64,000 bases of DNA from JADKCL01 sp046329055 (GTDB taxonomy: Bacteria > Bacteroidota > Bacteroidia > J057 > JADKCL01). The notes beneath the pieces are model-generated. The model saw only the letters and a program-made list of their open reading frames with translations, was not told the DNA's origin and did not search any database. Made by a program: the position numbers and the translations under genes. The stretch covers positions 1 through 64,000 of the forward strand of contig JAXLVK010000017.1 in the NCBI GenBank assembly GCA_046329055.1, in the 5' to 3' direction. The first letter of the stretch is position 1. Each line of letters starts with the position of its first letter. Below, piece after piece: positions 50,815-59,648 of this stretch.

Positions 50815-51129
50815 TGAGTTCCAGATGGATTCAACGGCGTTTTGGCCGCCTGCTGTACCCCGAGTGCTATCGGGACACGGCCTGGGAGTCCGATTGAACT
50901 TGCGCTTTGGAGGAGTCGGTCGCCTGCTGGGACCTAGGCCAGAGCCCCTCGGCGGCCGCACCAGTGCTCCTGCCCAACTAAACTGTGGAAACTGAGACAA
51001 ATACTGCAGCCAAGCCAGCAAGAATCCGCTTCCATGGGAAGCCGCAAGCCGTTGATCAGATGCTTTTGATCCTGCAGACGATCCATGGCCTATTTCCTGA
51101 ATTTGCGTAGGAGGATCTTCTCGGTAGCC

Positions 51130-53915
51130 TCAAACCACGAGGTTCACAATCCTACCGGGTGACCACGATCACCTTCTTGACGGCGGCGCCAGCGAGGATA
51201 CCTCCTTGACCTCCTCAGAGGCAAGCACTTCCTTCTCCACATCCTCCTTGCCCGCGCGTCCGCAGCCACGACAATCTTGCCGCGGAGCTTGCCGTTCACT
51301 TGCACCGGGTACTCGATGGAGGAGACCGCGATGTATTTGGCTTCAAATTGGGGCCATTGCGCTTCGGCGATGGAGTAGGTATGGCCGAGCATTTCCCAGA
51401 GTTCCTCGCAGAAGTGCGGCGCAAAGGGCGACAGCACCACCAAGAAGGGCTCCAAGATCGCGCGGGAGGTCGTCTTCAGGCGCTGCGCCTCGTTCGCGAA
51501 CTTCATGAACTGCGCGACGGAGGTATTGAAGCTCAGGGCTTGGATATCGTCCTGCACCTTGCTGATCGTCTGATGCAGGATCCGCAATTCGTCAGCATTC
51601 GGCTCGGCGTCCGTGACTATGAGGCGGTTCTCGTCATCGGTGAACAGGTTCCACACCTTGCGCAGGAAGCGGAAGCTGCCCTCGATGCCATGGGTGCTCC
51701 AGGGTTTGGGATCTTCGAATGGGCCGAGGAACATCTCGTACAAGCGCAGGGTGTCCGCGCCATAGCGATCGCAGATGTCCGATGGGTTGACGACGTTGTA
51801 ATAACGCTTGCTCATCTTCTCCACCTGATAGCCGCAGCGGAATGTGCCATCGGCCTCGGTGACGAATTCAGCGGTCGCGTATTCACCGCCACGGGTCGTT
51901 CTTACGCGCTCAAGGTCGAGGACATCATTTTCCACAATGTTCACATCGACGTGGATCGGATCGACTTCCTTGCCCTCGATGAGTCCGGCGCTCAGGTAGG
52001 TCTCGGTTCCGCGCAGGCGGTACATGAGGCTGCTCCGCCCTTGGATCATGCCTTGGTTGACCAGCTTTTGGAATGGCTCCTCGCGGCTGACATGGCCCAA
52101 ATCGTATAGGACCTGCGTCCAGTAGCGGGAGTACAACAGGTGCCCCACAGCATGCTCAGAGCCGCCAACGTAGAGATCGACATTCATCCAATAGGCTTCC
52201 TTGGACTGATCGGTGAAGCGGTCGGCATTTTTCGTGTCGAAGTAGCGGAGGAAATACCAGCTCGATCCGGCGTAGCCGGGCATGGTGTTCGTCTCCCGGA
52301 CGCTGCCATCGGGCAGGTGCAGCCAATCGGTGACATTCGCCAGCGGCCCTTCCCCTCCATCGCCGGGCTCATAGCGCTCGACTTCTGGCAAGAGGATCGG
52401 CAACTCGCTCTCCTCCAATGCATAAGGCAGGCCATCACGGAACACAATCGGGAATGGCTCGCCCCAGTAACGCTGACGGCTGAAGTTCGGGTCGCGCAGG
52501 CGGTAGTTCACCCGTGCCTTGCCGATGCCCAATTTTTCGAGCTCCTCGATCGCGCGGCGGACGCCGTCCTTGGCATCAAACCCATTCAGGAAGAAGGAGT
52601 TGATGTAACGGCCGACTTTTGCCTCATAGGCCTCCTCGCTGATGTCCGCACCCTCGATGATGGGCAGGATCTCCAATTTGAAATGCTTGGCGAAGGCATA
52701 GTCCCGGCTGTCTCCAGCGGGCACGGCCATGATCGCCCCCGTGCCATAGCCCCAGAGCACATAGTCCGCAGTCCAGATGGGCACCAGTTTCCCTTCGATG
52801 AAAGGATGCCGCACGTAGGCCCCGGTAAACTTACCGGTGATTTTCTTTTCCTGCTGACGCTCAACCTCGCTCCGGTTCTTCGCCCAGGTCACATATTCCA
52901 TGACATCCTCCCGGCGGTCGTCGGTGACGATCTTTTCCACGAGTGGATGCTCCGGCGCCAATACCATGAATGTGGCCCCGAAGATGGTGTCCGGGCGTGT
53001 GGAGAAGACCTCGATCCGCTCCTCATGCCCATCGATCTGCCAGAAGAAATTGGCACCTTCACTCCTGCCGATCCAGTTGCGCTGCTGCTCCTTGATGCTT
53101 TCCGGCCAAGAAAGATGGTCCAGATTTCCCAAAAGGCGATCTGCATACGCGCGCATCCGGAACGCCCACTGACGCATGGGCTTGCGGATGACCGGGAAGC
53201 CGCCGCGCTCGGAGACGCCATTGATCACCTCGTCATTCGCCAATACCGTTCCCAACCCGGGACACCAGTTCACCTCGGTATAGGCGATGTAGGCCATGCG
53301 GTAATCCAAAAGGATCTCGTGGCGACGTGTTTCCGAAAAGCCCTTCCAATCCGCCGCAGTGAATTCACCAGTGAAATCGCCGAAGGCACGAAGCCCGCCG
53401 CCAGTTCCATGCGCCTCGAAATGCGCGACCAGCGTATCGATATGCTCCGCTTTGTTGGTGGAGAGGTTGTACCAGCTGTGGAAAATCTGCAAGAATATCC
53501 ACTGCGTCCAGCGATAATAGTCTGGATCGCAGGTCTTCATGTCAGTCGTATCGGGGTCATAAGCCAATCCGATGCGCATGAGCTGATCTTGGAAGGTCTT
53601 GATGTTGTTGATCGTGGTCACGGCAGGGTGCTGCCCCGTCTCGATCGCATACTGCTCCGCAGGCAGGCCAAATGCGTCATAGCCCATGGGATGCAGGACG
53701 TTGAATCCAGCCTGACGCTTGAAACGTGACACGATGTCCGTCGCGATGTACCCAAGCGGGTGCCCTACGTGGAGGCCAGCCCCTGAAGGGTAAGGAAACA
53801 TGTCCAGCACATAATACTTCGGCTTGGACTGATCATTTGAGATGGCAAAAGTCCTGTGTGCCCGCCAATACTGCTGCCATTTGGCCTCGATGGCACGGAA
53901 GTCGTAAGTTCCCAT
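51130..53915 (-). CDS. leuS: leucyl-tRNA synthetase, C-terminal frame broken
   Basis: A class I synthetase of about 925 residues with HIGH-type GLHVGHPLGY near residue 50, the editing domain (FSTRPDTIFGATFMVLAPEHPLV), and KMSKR in VEKMSKRYYNVVNP. It charges tRNA-Leu. The last 45 codons need three frame changes, near 51248-51262, 51188-51200 and 51156-51166, to restore the expected end GKEDVEKEVLASEEVKE, ILAGAAVKKVIVV, PGRIVNLVV and a stop at 51130. Read without correction the protein ends in an Arg-rich artefact at 51144. A cluster of sequence errors is most likely. Confidence 0.92.
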
Positions 53916-53922
53916 AGGGTGG

Positions 53923-53930
53923 CAAAACTA
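53923..53930 (-). promoter_or_regulatory. -7 box of the leuS promoter
   Basis: Minus-strand TAGTTTTG matches TAnnTTTG only seven bases before the ATG, so the leuS transcript may be leaderless or nearly so. Confidence 0.55.
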
Positions 53931-53940
53931 AGCAGAAATT

Positions 53941-54141
53941 GAGCAGAATTCGCAGAATTGCGAAGCACATCACGAATACCATTGAAAATAGACGAAGATG
54001 AGTAATTCACGGAATTTACAGAATTCCATCGCGCTGAACCTTGCCGCTTTGCCTTGCTCGCGGCCAACATGAGACGAGCCATGCATGATCTGCCCTGGGC
54101 AGAGATTCGGTGAATTCTGAAAATTCCGTGAATTCTGCTCC
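53941..54141. repeat. GAATTC-type long hairpin repeat
   Basis: GAGCAGAATTC (53941-53951) pairs with GAATTCTGCTC (54130-54140), and a second pair of arms (54005-54026 with 54112-54133; AATTCACGGAATTT type) matches over about 22 bases with one mismatch. Units of GAATTC, GGAATTT and CAGAATT recur on both sides. It fills the gap between leuS and the next minus-strand gene. Confidence 0.75.
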
Positions 54142-54145
54142 AGGT

Positions 54146-54550
54146 TTACCTGAACATCGCCTTGATGCTGCCCCAGGTGCGCTGCACGGAGGTGGGGTTG
54201 TGGGTGATGTCGGTGAAGTAGGTGAAGACGGCGCCGTTTTGGACAACCTGCAGCTTGTAACTGATGGTCTTGGCTTCGTCCTTGAAGATGGTGTAGTCCT
54301 GGTACATGTACTTCATCGACCCATTGGGGGCGATGTGGTCGAGGAACGTGTACTGCGTATCCTCATTGACCTTGCGCCAGAGGCGAAAGTCAGTGATGCC
54401 AGCTTCGCTGGGCACTTCCCAGGCGATCACCACGTCAGCTCCATCCGGTGACGCATGCAAATAGTTCAGCGTCAGACTTTGAGCTTTGGCGGCGCCCCCA
54501 AAAAGCACCAGCGCAACTGCAAACAAGAGCAGTACAGTTGCATTTCTCAT
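54146..54550 (-). CDS. small secreted protein, fibronectin-III-like
   Basis: A 134-residue protein with a signal peptide (MRNATVLLLFAVALVLFGGAAKA) and one beta-sandwich-like domain with FnIII-type strands (NYLHASPDGADVVIAWEVPSE, DFRLWRKVNEDTQYTFLDHI, ISYKLQVVQNG). It resembles single FnIII modules that bind other proteins on the outside, but here without a sorting domain. The start at 54550 is preferred; an ATG at 54556 lies almost on the expected transcript start. Confidence 0.65.
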   Translation of the reverse strand: MRNATVLLLFAVALVLFGGAAKAQSLTLNYLHASPDGADVVIAWEVPSEAGITDFRLWRKVNEDTQYTFLDHIAPNGSMKYMYQDYTIFKDEAKTISYKLQVVQNGAVFTYFTDITHNPTSVQRTWGSIKAMFR

Positions 54551-54560
54551 ACCCATGCTA

Positions 54561-54590
54561 CAAAAATAGCCTTTTTCCGACCATAGACAA
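54561..54590 (-). promoter_or_regulatory. promoter of the FnIII-like protein gene
   Basis: On the minus strand TTG (54590-54588), 19 bases, then TATTTTTG (54568-54561): a near-ideal Bacteroidota promoter. Confidence 0.75.
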
Positions 54591-54673
54591 GCGCAGAACT
54601 ATCCACTTTTCCAACATCTTACGCCTCCAAGACAGTTCTAATTCGCACCTACCGAAGCAAACCCCAAAAAAAA

Positions 54674-54706
54674 TTCAACTATCAATTGTCAACTATCAAC
54701 TATTGT
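54674..54706. repeat. AATTGTCAA-type short repeat, copy 5, inside a promoter
   Basis: TCAACTATCAATTGTCAACT and a further ATCAACTATTG stand just before rpmE2. The TTG at 54686-54688 is the probable -33 element of its promoter, so the repeat supplies part of a promoter here. Confidence 0.6.
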
Positions 54707-54716
54707 TCTATTTTTG
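54686..54716 (+). promoter_or_regulatory. rpmE2 promoter
   Basis: TTG (54686-54688), 20 bases, TATTTTTG (54709-54716). The leader is about 27 bases long. Confidence 0.75.
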
Positions 54717-54749
54717 CCCACTCGTTTTTGAAAAGCTCGTACAAGGATT

Positions 54750-54998
54750 ATGAAAAAGGACATCCATCCGAACTACAGATTTGTAGTTTTCAAAGATATC
54801 TCGACGGACTACGCCTTCTTGAGCAAGTCTGCAGTCAACACCGCCGATAAGATCACCTGGGAAGATGGCAATGAGTATCCGCTGGTGAAGCTTGAAATTT
54901 CCAGCGACTCCCACCCATTCTTCACGGGTAAGCAGAAGCTCATCGACACCGCCGGCCGCGTGGACAAGTTCTACAGCCGCTACGGAGGCAAGAAATAA
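54750..54998 (+). CDS. rpmE2: 50S ribosomal protein L31 type B
   Basis: An 82-residue bL31 without the zinc-binding cysteines (type B): MKKDIHPNYRFVVFKDISTD, NEYPLVKLEISSDSHPFFTG, and RVDKFYSRYGGKK. L31 bridges the large and small subunits at the central protuberance. In other bacteria the cysteine-free form replaces the zinc form under zinc limitation; in Bacteroidota it is often the only copy. It has its own promoter and terminator. Confidence 0.95.
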   Translation: MKKDIHPNYRFVVFKDISTDYAFLSKSAVNTADKITWEDGNEYPLVKLEISSDSHPFFTGKQKLIDTAGRVDKFYSRYGGKK

Positions 54999-55030
54999 TA
55001 CCGCAACGCTGCAAAGCGAGGCGACAAGGA

Positions 55031-55065
55031 AAGAGAGCGGGCATGACCCGCTCTCTTTTATTTTT
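55031..55065 (+). terminator. rpmE2 terminator
   Basis: AAGAGAGCGGG (55031-55041) pairs with CCCGCTCTCTT (55047-55057), loop CATGA, then TTATTTTTC. The glmU-like gene starts 28 bases after it. Confidence 0.9.
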
Positions 55066-55093
55066 CTAAATTGCCCGGCAAATCGCGTGCTCC

Positions 55094-56338
55094 ATGCAAT
55101 ACGTCCTCTTTGACGACATCAGCTTCTACGACTTGTGGCCGCTGACCATGACCCGCCCCGTGAGCGACCTCCGGGTAGGGATCGACCGCCTCAGTGAAAA
55201 ATGGGCCCGCGCCCTCGGCGCACACCCCGTGTGCATGGCCTTCAGCTACCTGCAACCCCGGTTCTCCAGCATCGATCCGCACGCTGACAGCCTCTGCATC
55301 AACGCCAAATTCATCCCGGACGCTGAACTCGCACGGGAAATCGTGGAGGGCTGCCCGCCGGACCACTACCTGCTCGGCCCCAAGTCGGAAGTGCTCGCCT
55401 TTCGCTGCCAACCGCAGCAATTGGGTGCATTCGATGGCATCGTGACGGTGGAAATCTTGGAGGCGGCCGGACTCAAATCCCTGCATGCTCCCGAGCACAA
55501 CCGCCCCGCGATCCGCTTCCCTTGGGACATCTTCCGCCTGAATGGCCAATGCATCCGGGAGGACTTTGGCCACCTCGCTCGCGCCAAGTCCGAACAACCC
55601 AGCGATCGCCACACCATTATCTATGGTGCGGACAATGTTTACATCAGCCCCGGCGTGAAGATGCGCGCCGCCGTCATCAATGCGGAGGACGGTCCGGTGT
55701 ACTTTGGCGAAGGCGTGGATGTGCAAGAGGGCGCATTGGTACACGGCACCCATGCATTCTGCGACCACGTCACCCTGAACATGGGTGTGAAACTGCGCGG
55801 CGACACGACTGTCGGGCCCTGGAGCAAGGTCGGCGGCGAGATCGCCAACAGCGTGATCCACGGGTACAGCAACAAAGGGCACGATGGCTACCTCGGCAAC
55901 AGCGTCCTCGGCGCTTGGTGCAACCTCGGCGCGGACACCAACACCAGCAACCTCAAGAACAACTACACCGAGGTGCGGGTCTGGAACTATCGACAGGAGC
56001 GGTTTGCAAAGACAGGTACGATCTTCTGCGGCCTCGTCATGGGCGACCATAGCAAGAGCGGAATCAACACCATGTTCAATACGGGCACGGTGGTGGGGGT
56101 CTCCGCCAACATCTTCGGCGCGGGATATCCTCGGAACTTTATCGAGCTTCAGCTGGGGCGGGCGAGCGGGCTCAGCACCTTCGCGCTGGACAAAGCCTAC
56201 GAGGTCGCGGAAGCCGTGATGGGTCGCCGCAAAAATGCCCCTCGACCAACACGAGAAGGACATCCTCGCACACGTTTCAAGCTCACTGAGAAATACCGGA
56301 ACTGGGACAGCGCAGCAAATAGCGCCACCACCTCATAA
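55094..56338 (+). CDS. GlmU-like sugar nucleotidyltransferase/hexapeptide protein with two small frame errors
   Basis: A 414-residue protein of the Bacteroidota alternative GlmU type. The N-terminal part (YVLFDDISFYDLWPLTMTRPVSDLRVGI) is a divergent nucleotidyltransferase domain; from about residue 180 a left-handed beta-helix follows (ALVHGTHAFCDHVTLNMG, NSVIHGYSNKGHDGYLGN, GADTNTSNLKNNY). It is thought to make UDP-GlcNAc for the envelope. Near the end, RRKNAPRPTREGHPRTRFKL should read RRKMPLDQHEKDILAHVFKL: one A too many in the A5 run at 56231-56235 and one T too few near 56270. The frame is then restored to the stop. Confidence 0.82.
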   Translation: MQYVLFDDISFYDLWPLTMTRPVSDLRVGIDRLSEKWARALGAHPVCMAFSYLQPRFSSIDPHADSLCINAKFIPDAELAREIVEGCPPDHYLLGPKSEVLAFRCQPQQLGAFDGIVTVEILEAAGLKSLHAPEHNRPAIRFPWDIFRLNGQCIREDFGHLARAKSEQPSDRHTIIYGADNVYISPGVKMRAAVINAEDGPVYFGEGVDVQEGALVHGTHAFCDHVTLNMGVKLRGDTTVGPWSKVGGEIANSVIHGYSNKGHDGYLGNSVLGAWCNLGADTNTSNLKNNYTEVRVWNYRQERFAKTGTIFCGLVMGDHSKSGINTMFNTGTVVGVSANIFGAGYPRNFIELQLGRASGLSTFALDKAYEVAEAVMGRRKNAPRPTREGHPRTRFKLTEKYRNWDSAANSATTS

Positions 56339-56381
56339 CCAGGTTATTGATACAAGGCATCTGCCCTCTCAATTTGAAAAG

Positions 56382-57143
56382 ATGAACACTCGGAAGAACA
56401 TCGCCGCCGGAAACTGGAAAATGAACCTCGGCCCCAAGGCAGCCGCCGAATTGGCGGGTCAGCTTGCAGACGGATTTGTAGCCGATTCCAATACAGAAAT
56501 GATCCTTGCAGTGCCCTTCGTGGATCTGCTCAGTGTCGCGAATGCCATTGCTGCCAACCCTGGGATTGCATTGGCGGCGCAGAACCTGCACCAAGCGGAC
56601 AGCGGCGCATTCACAGGTGAAATCTCCGCTCCCATGCTCGTGGAATGCGGCTGCAAATACGTCCTCGTCGGACACAGCGAACGCCGCGAGTACTTCGCCG
56701 AGTCCAATGCCCTGCTCTTGAGCAAGGTGCGCCAAGCGCTCAAGCACGGCCTCCGGCCGATTTATTGCTTCGGCGAAACACTCGCGCAGCGCGAAGCAGA
56801 GCAGACTTTTGAAGTGGTCCGCGAACAATTGACAGACGGCGTTTTCGCATTGGAGGAGGGTGAATTTGCGCAGGTCGTGCTTGCCTACGAGCCGGTATGG
56901 GCAATTGGCACCGGGAAGACCGCCACTCCCGAGCAGGCGCAGGAGGTCCATGCCTATGTCCGCAAGTTGCTGACCGAACGGTATGGCGAGGCGCGCGCTC
57001 AGGCGACCTCCATCCTCTATGGTGGCAGCGTGAATGCCGCGAATGCGGCTACGCTCTTCGCATGTGCGGACATTGATGGCGGCCTCGTCGGCGGCGCGAG
57101 CCTGAAAGCAGCTGATTTCTTGACGATTGCCCGGAATTTCTGA
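56382..57143 (+). CDS. tpiA: triosephosphate isomerase
   Basis: A 253-residue TIM barrel with Lys13 in AAGNWKMN, His98 in LVGHSERRE, Glu170 in AYEPVWAIGTGK and the phosphate loop YGGSVNAANA / GGLVGGASL. It interconverts dihydroxyacetone phosphate and glyceraldehyde 3-phosphate. The start is MNTRKNIAAG; a longer open frame from 56235 only picks up the shifted tail of the glmU-like gene. It follows that gene by 43 bases and is probably in its operon. Confidence 0.97.
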   Translation: MNTRKNIAAGNWKMNLGPKAAAELAGQLADGFVADSNTEMILAVPFVDLLSVANAIAANPGIALAAQNLHQADSGAFTGEISAPMLVECGCKYVLVGHSERREYFAESNALLLSKVRQALKHGLRPIYCFGETLAQREAEQTFEVVREQLTDGVFALEEGEFAQVVLAYEPVWAIGTGKTATPEQAQEVHAYVRKLLTERYGEARAQATSILYGGSVNAANAATLFACADIDGGLVGGASLKAADFLTIARNF

Positions 57144-57166
57144 GCCCCTCGGGCAGCCTCGGAGGG

Positions 57167-57661
57167 TTATTTCCTCACCTCGATGGTGACCCAATCGCTT
57201 GTCAGGCTCTGTGTCACAGGCGGACTCGCTGACTTTCGCCGGATTTCTCCATTGAACCGTACCCGATACTGCCCAACAAGCATGAATTCGCGGTCCACGG
57301 AAAGGCCTGAATAGTTGATCCTGAGCTCATTTCCTGGGTCTAATGCCTTCCAAGAAGCATCGATGGCTTCCTCGTCAGGGACAGGCGGCGGGAGGTGCGG
57401 AACGCTCTTGCCTTTCCCATCTTGGATTTCTAGCACCAGGGTCGGCACGCTCGATTGCCATTCATTCACCTCGATCGCGACCGCGTCGTTGTTGGTGATC
57501 AGCACGTGGCCTGCAAAAGACGCGGGACCATTGATAGAGGCAGAATCCACTGTCAGGACAGCGGCGATCGGGGCAATGGTACTCATGGGCTCAGAAGGGG
57601 AATGCCTGCAGCAAGCGCTGAACATCAGCAACAATAACAGGCAGACTATTTGATTTTGCAT
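57167..57661 (-). CDS. small lipoprotein of unknown function
   Basis: A 164-residue protein with a lipoprotein signal (MQNQIVCLLLLLMFSACCRH; lipobox FSAC near residue 17) and a beta-rich mature part (FAGHVLITNNDAVAIEVNEW, LDPGNELRINYSGLS, VGQYRVRFNGEI) that resembles an immunoglobulin-like domain. It overlaps the 3' end of the metallopeptidase gene by 16 bases, so the two are coupled. A partner or inhibitor role is possible but unproven. Confidence 0.65.
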   Translation of the reverse strand: MQNQIVCLLLLLMFSACCRHSPSEPMSTIAPIAAVLTVDSASINGPASFAGHVLITNNDAVAIEVNEWQSSVPTLVLEIQDGKGKSVPHLPPPVPDEEAIDASWKALDPGNELRINYSGLSVDREFMLVGQYRVRFNGEIRRKSASPPVTQSLTSDWVTIEVRK

Positions 57662-58704
57662 TTGGATTCATTGACACCCAAGGCGGCAGCGGCCTCTTTC
57701 CGGATGGTATCGTAGTGCTTTGAGAGCGGGTCCTCGGACGGATTGTTCATGATACCGCCGCCTTTGTCCCGGAAGCCCTTTTTCTTTCCGCCATTGGTAT
57801 TGTCCACGCCGTTGGTGGTGAAGTAATCCTCGACGCTTCCCAGCATGTGACCGACCTCGTGCGTGATGTCCACGGTATCATCGGTGCCCCATCCTGTCAT
57901 GCTCGTGGTGCCGCCATTTCCAGCTCGCCCCCCAGCGGTGGCATCCTTCTTGTTGGCGGTGATGTCATAGTGCGCGTCCTCGGGCTTGTCCACCCAGTCC
58001 ACCATCATCGCGATGTCGTAGGTCTTGGTCGAGCCGCCGCCTTTGTCCACTTCGAGTTTGAATTTGCCACCCCATTTTTCCTCCACGGCCTTCTTCCAGG
58101 CTGCCTTTGTCTTGGCATCGGCCTTGGAGCAGAGGCGCAGGCGGACCACGAGTTCGCCTTGGTCATGATTGAAATAGAGCTGGAATTTGGAGGTCCAGGA
58201 GAACTTCCCGTTCCAGGCCTTGTAGGCTTCCGGCGCCTTGGAAATCGTCTCAGTGACCTTGTTGCTCGCTTCACGGGTTTGTCCCCACGTGTCGGTAGAG
58301 CCCGAATGCGACAACAGCGCAGCGATGGCAGTGAGGTCGTCGCCTTTGAACTTCGACTTGAGATACGTCTCTACAGGCGTGTTGTAGGTTTCGAGATAGA
58401 CCCGTTTGAAGATTTTGATGTCCGGGTCATTGCAATTGAGCTTCTTCAGGGCCGCTTTGACCTTGGCAACATCAGCACCAGCGTCCCGAACCTCCTTGGC
58501 GATCGCAGCATGGTCCGGGGGCGGGGCAGGCTTGTTCTCCTCCTTAGCCGGAACCGGAGCGGCAGTTGCAGGCAACTTGGTCGCAGGGGTCGCAGGTACG
58601 GGAGTCGCAGTCAAGCTAAATGCAGGCGGAGCACTCGATGCGGTGCCATTGGCTTGCAAGGCAGGCGGAGCGGCAGAGGGTTGGGGAATCAGTGACGTTT
58701 TCAT
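57646..58704 (-). CDS. zinc metallopeptidase-like protein with Pro/Ala-rich N-terminus
   Basis: A 352-residue protein without a signal peptide. Residues 1-60 are Pro/Ala/Thr-rich (QPSAAPPALQANGTASSAPP and on), followed by a helical part, a domain with NHDQGELVVRLRLCSK, and a catalytic-type segment VDITHEVGHMLGSVEDYF (HExxHxxG with a following Glu-Asp) and a later GGGIMNNPS that fits a Met-turn. It looks like a gluzincin/metzincin-type peptidase. The N-terminal style is reminiscent of eCIS-associated Bacteroidota proteins, by impression only. The start MKTSLIPQPSAA at 58704 is chosen. Confidence 0.65.
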   Translation of the reverse strand: MKTSLIPQPSAAPPALQANGTASSAPPAFSLTATPVPATPATKLPATAAPVPAKEENKPAPPPDHAAIAKEVRDAGADVAKVKAALKKLNCNDPDIKIFKRVYLETYNTPVETYLKSKFKGDDLTAIAALLSHSGSTDTWGQTREASNKVTETISKAPEAYKAWNGKFSWTSKFQLYFNHDQGELVVRLRLCSKADAKTKAAWKKAVEEKWGGKFKLEVDKGGGSTKTYDIAMMVDWVDKPEDAHYDITANKKDATAGGRAGNGGTTSMTGWGTDDTVDITHEVGHMLGSVEDYFTTNGVDNTNGGKKKGFRDKGGGIMNNPSEDPLSKHYDTIRKEAAAALGVNESKCKIK

Positions 58705-59090
58705 GAAGTTCAATGGCAATTGGACATAGTCTATTTCAGCCAATTTCGACAATTTTTGTTTGCGGTGGAAGAGCTGTGGAATAATTGAACGGGGAACGAT
58801 TCAACGTTTTCTGCAACCTTTCCAGACAACTCAGCACCAAGCTCGGAGGCCTCCGTTGGCCAATTCGTTGGCTGTCAGTTTTCCACAATCCTCCTAGGCG
58901 GACATTCCCCGACGGCAGCCCTTGGCAACATTTTATCCCGCATTTCCGGGCCAATTTGCCCGAAAGCGACAGTTTGTGAATATTTCAGGAGCATGGATGG
59001 CAATAAGTGGCTAGAAAAATCCATATTTTGGAACTTCCGCTGCCTGCCTCCCTCCAAGCAGCTACTGTAGGACTTTGTCAATGTTACATC

Positions 59091-59648
59091 ATGTCAGCTA
59101 CGGATCAGTTGCTCATTCAGCGCATTTTAGAGGGGGACGAGGAGGCCATCCGGCGGGCTTACCTCGATTGCCGCAACACTTGCATTGCCTTCCTGCGTCG
59201 GCAATTCACCTATACAGCGGAGGTTGCTGCGGAGATTTACAACGATGCATTTGTCGAAATGTGGCGCAACACCCTCACAGGCAAGCTCGTCGAGCTGAGC
59301 AATTCCTTGAGCGCCTATCTCAATGGCATTGCCCACAACATGGCCCAGGAAAAGCTCCGAACGGAACAGCGACACAGCAAAATCTTGGAAAAAATTGGGG
59401 AAACCATGCCGAGCAGCACTCCTGCGGGGATCGAACTTGAGGAGGAGGAAGAACGGCAACGTGTGCAGGCATTGCTGGGCAGGTTGGGGGACCGGTGCCG
59501 GCAGCTGCTGGTGATGCACTATTTCCTGCATTTCGATGACCATGCGGTTGCGGAGGATTTGGGCATTCCCTACGACCGCGTACGCAAGGAAAGACACAAG
59601 TGCCTCGCCAAGGCCAGGGGCGAGATGGACCAAATCGAACGGATATGA
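59091..59648 (+). CDS. ECF-type RNA polymerase sigma factor
   Basis: A 185-residue sigma factor. Region 2 (IQRILEGDEEAIRRAYLDCRN to AYLNGIAHNMAQEKLRTEQR) and region 4 (LLGRLGDRCRQLLVMHYFLHFDDHAVAEDLGIPYDRVRKERHKCLAK) are clear; region 3 is missing. The start at MSATDQLLIQR (59091) is chosen over a longer frame. The stop overlaps the next gene as ATGA. No -7 box is found in the 386-base gap 58705-59090, which otherwise holds only a small TTCCGGGC/GCCCGAAA hairpin near 58950. Confidence 0.87.
   Translation: MSATDQLLIQRILEGDEEAIRRAYLDCRNTCIAFLRRQFTYTAEVAAEIYNDAFVEMWRNTLTGKLVELSNSLSAYLNGIAHNMAQEKLRTEQRHSKILEKIGETMPSSTPAGIELEEEEERQRVQALLGRLGDRCRQLLVMHYFLHFDDHAVAEDLGIPYDRVRKERHKCLAKARGEMDQIERI

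Noticed and set aside
52140..53729. 529-codon open frame opposite leuS
   Set aside because: Antisense shadow of leuS caused by high GC at third positions.
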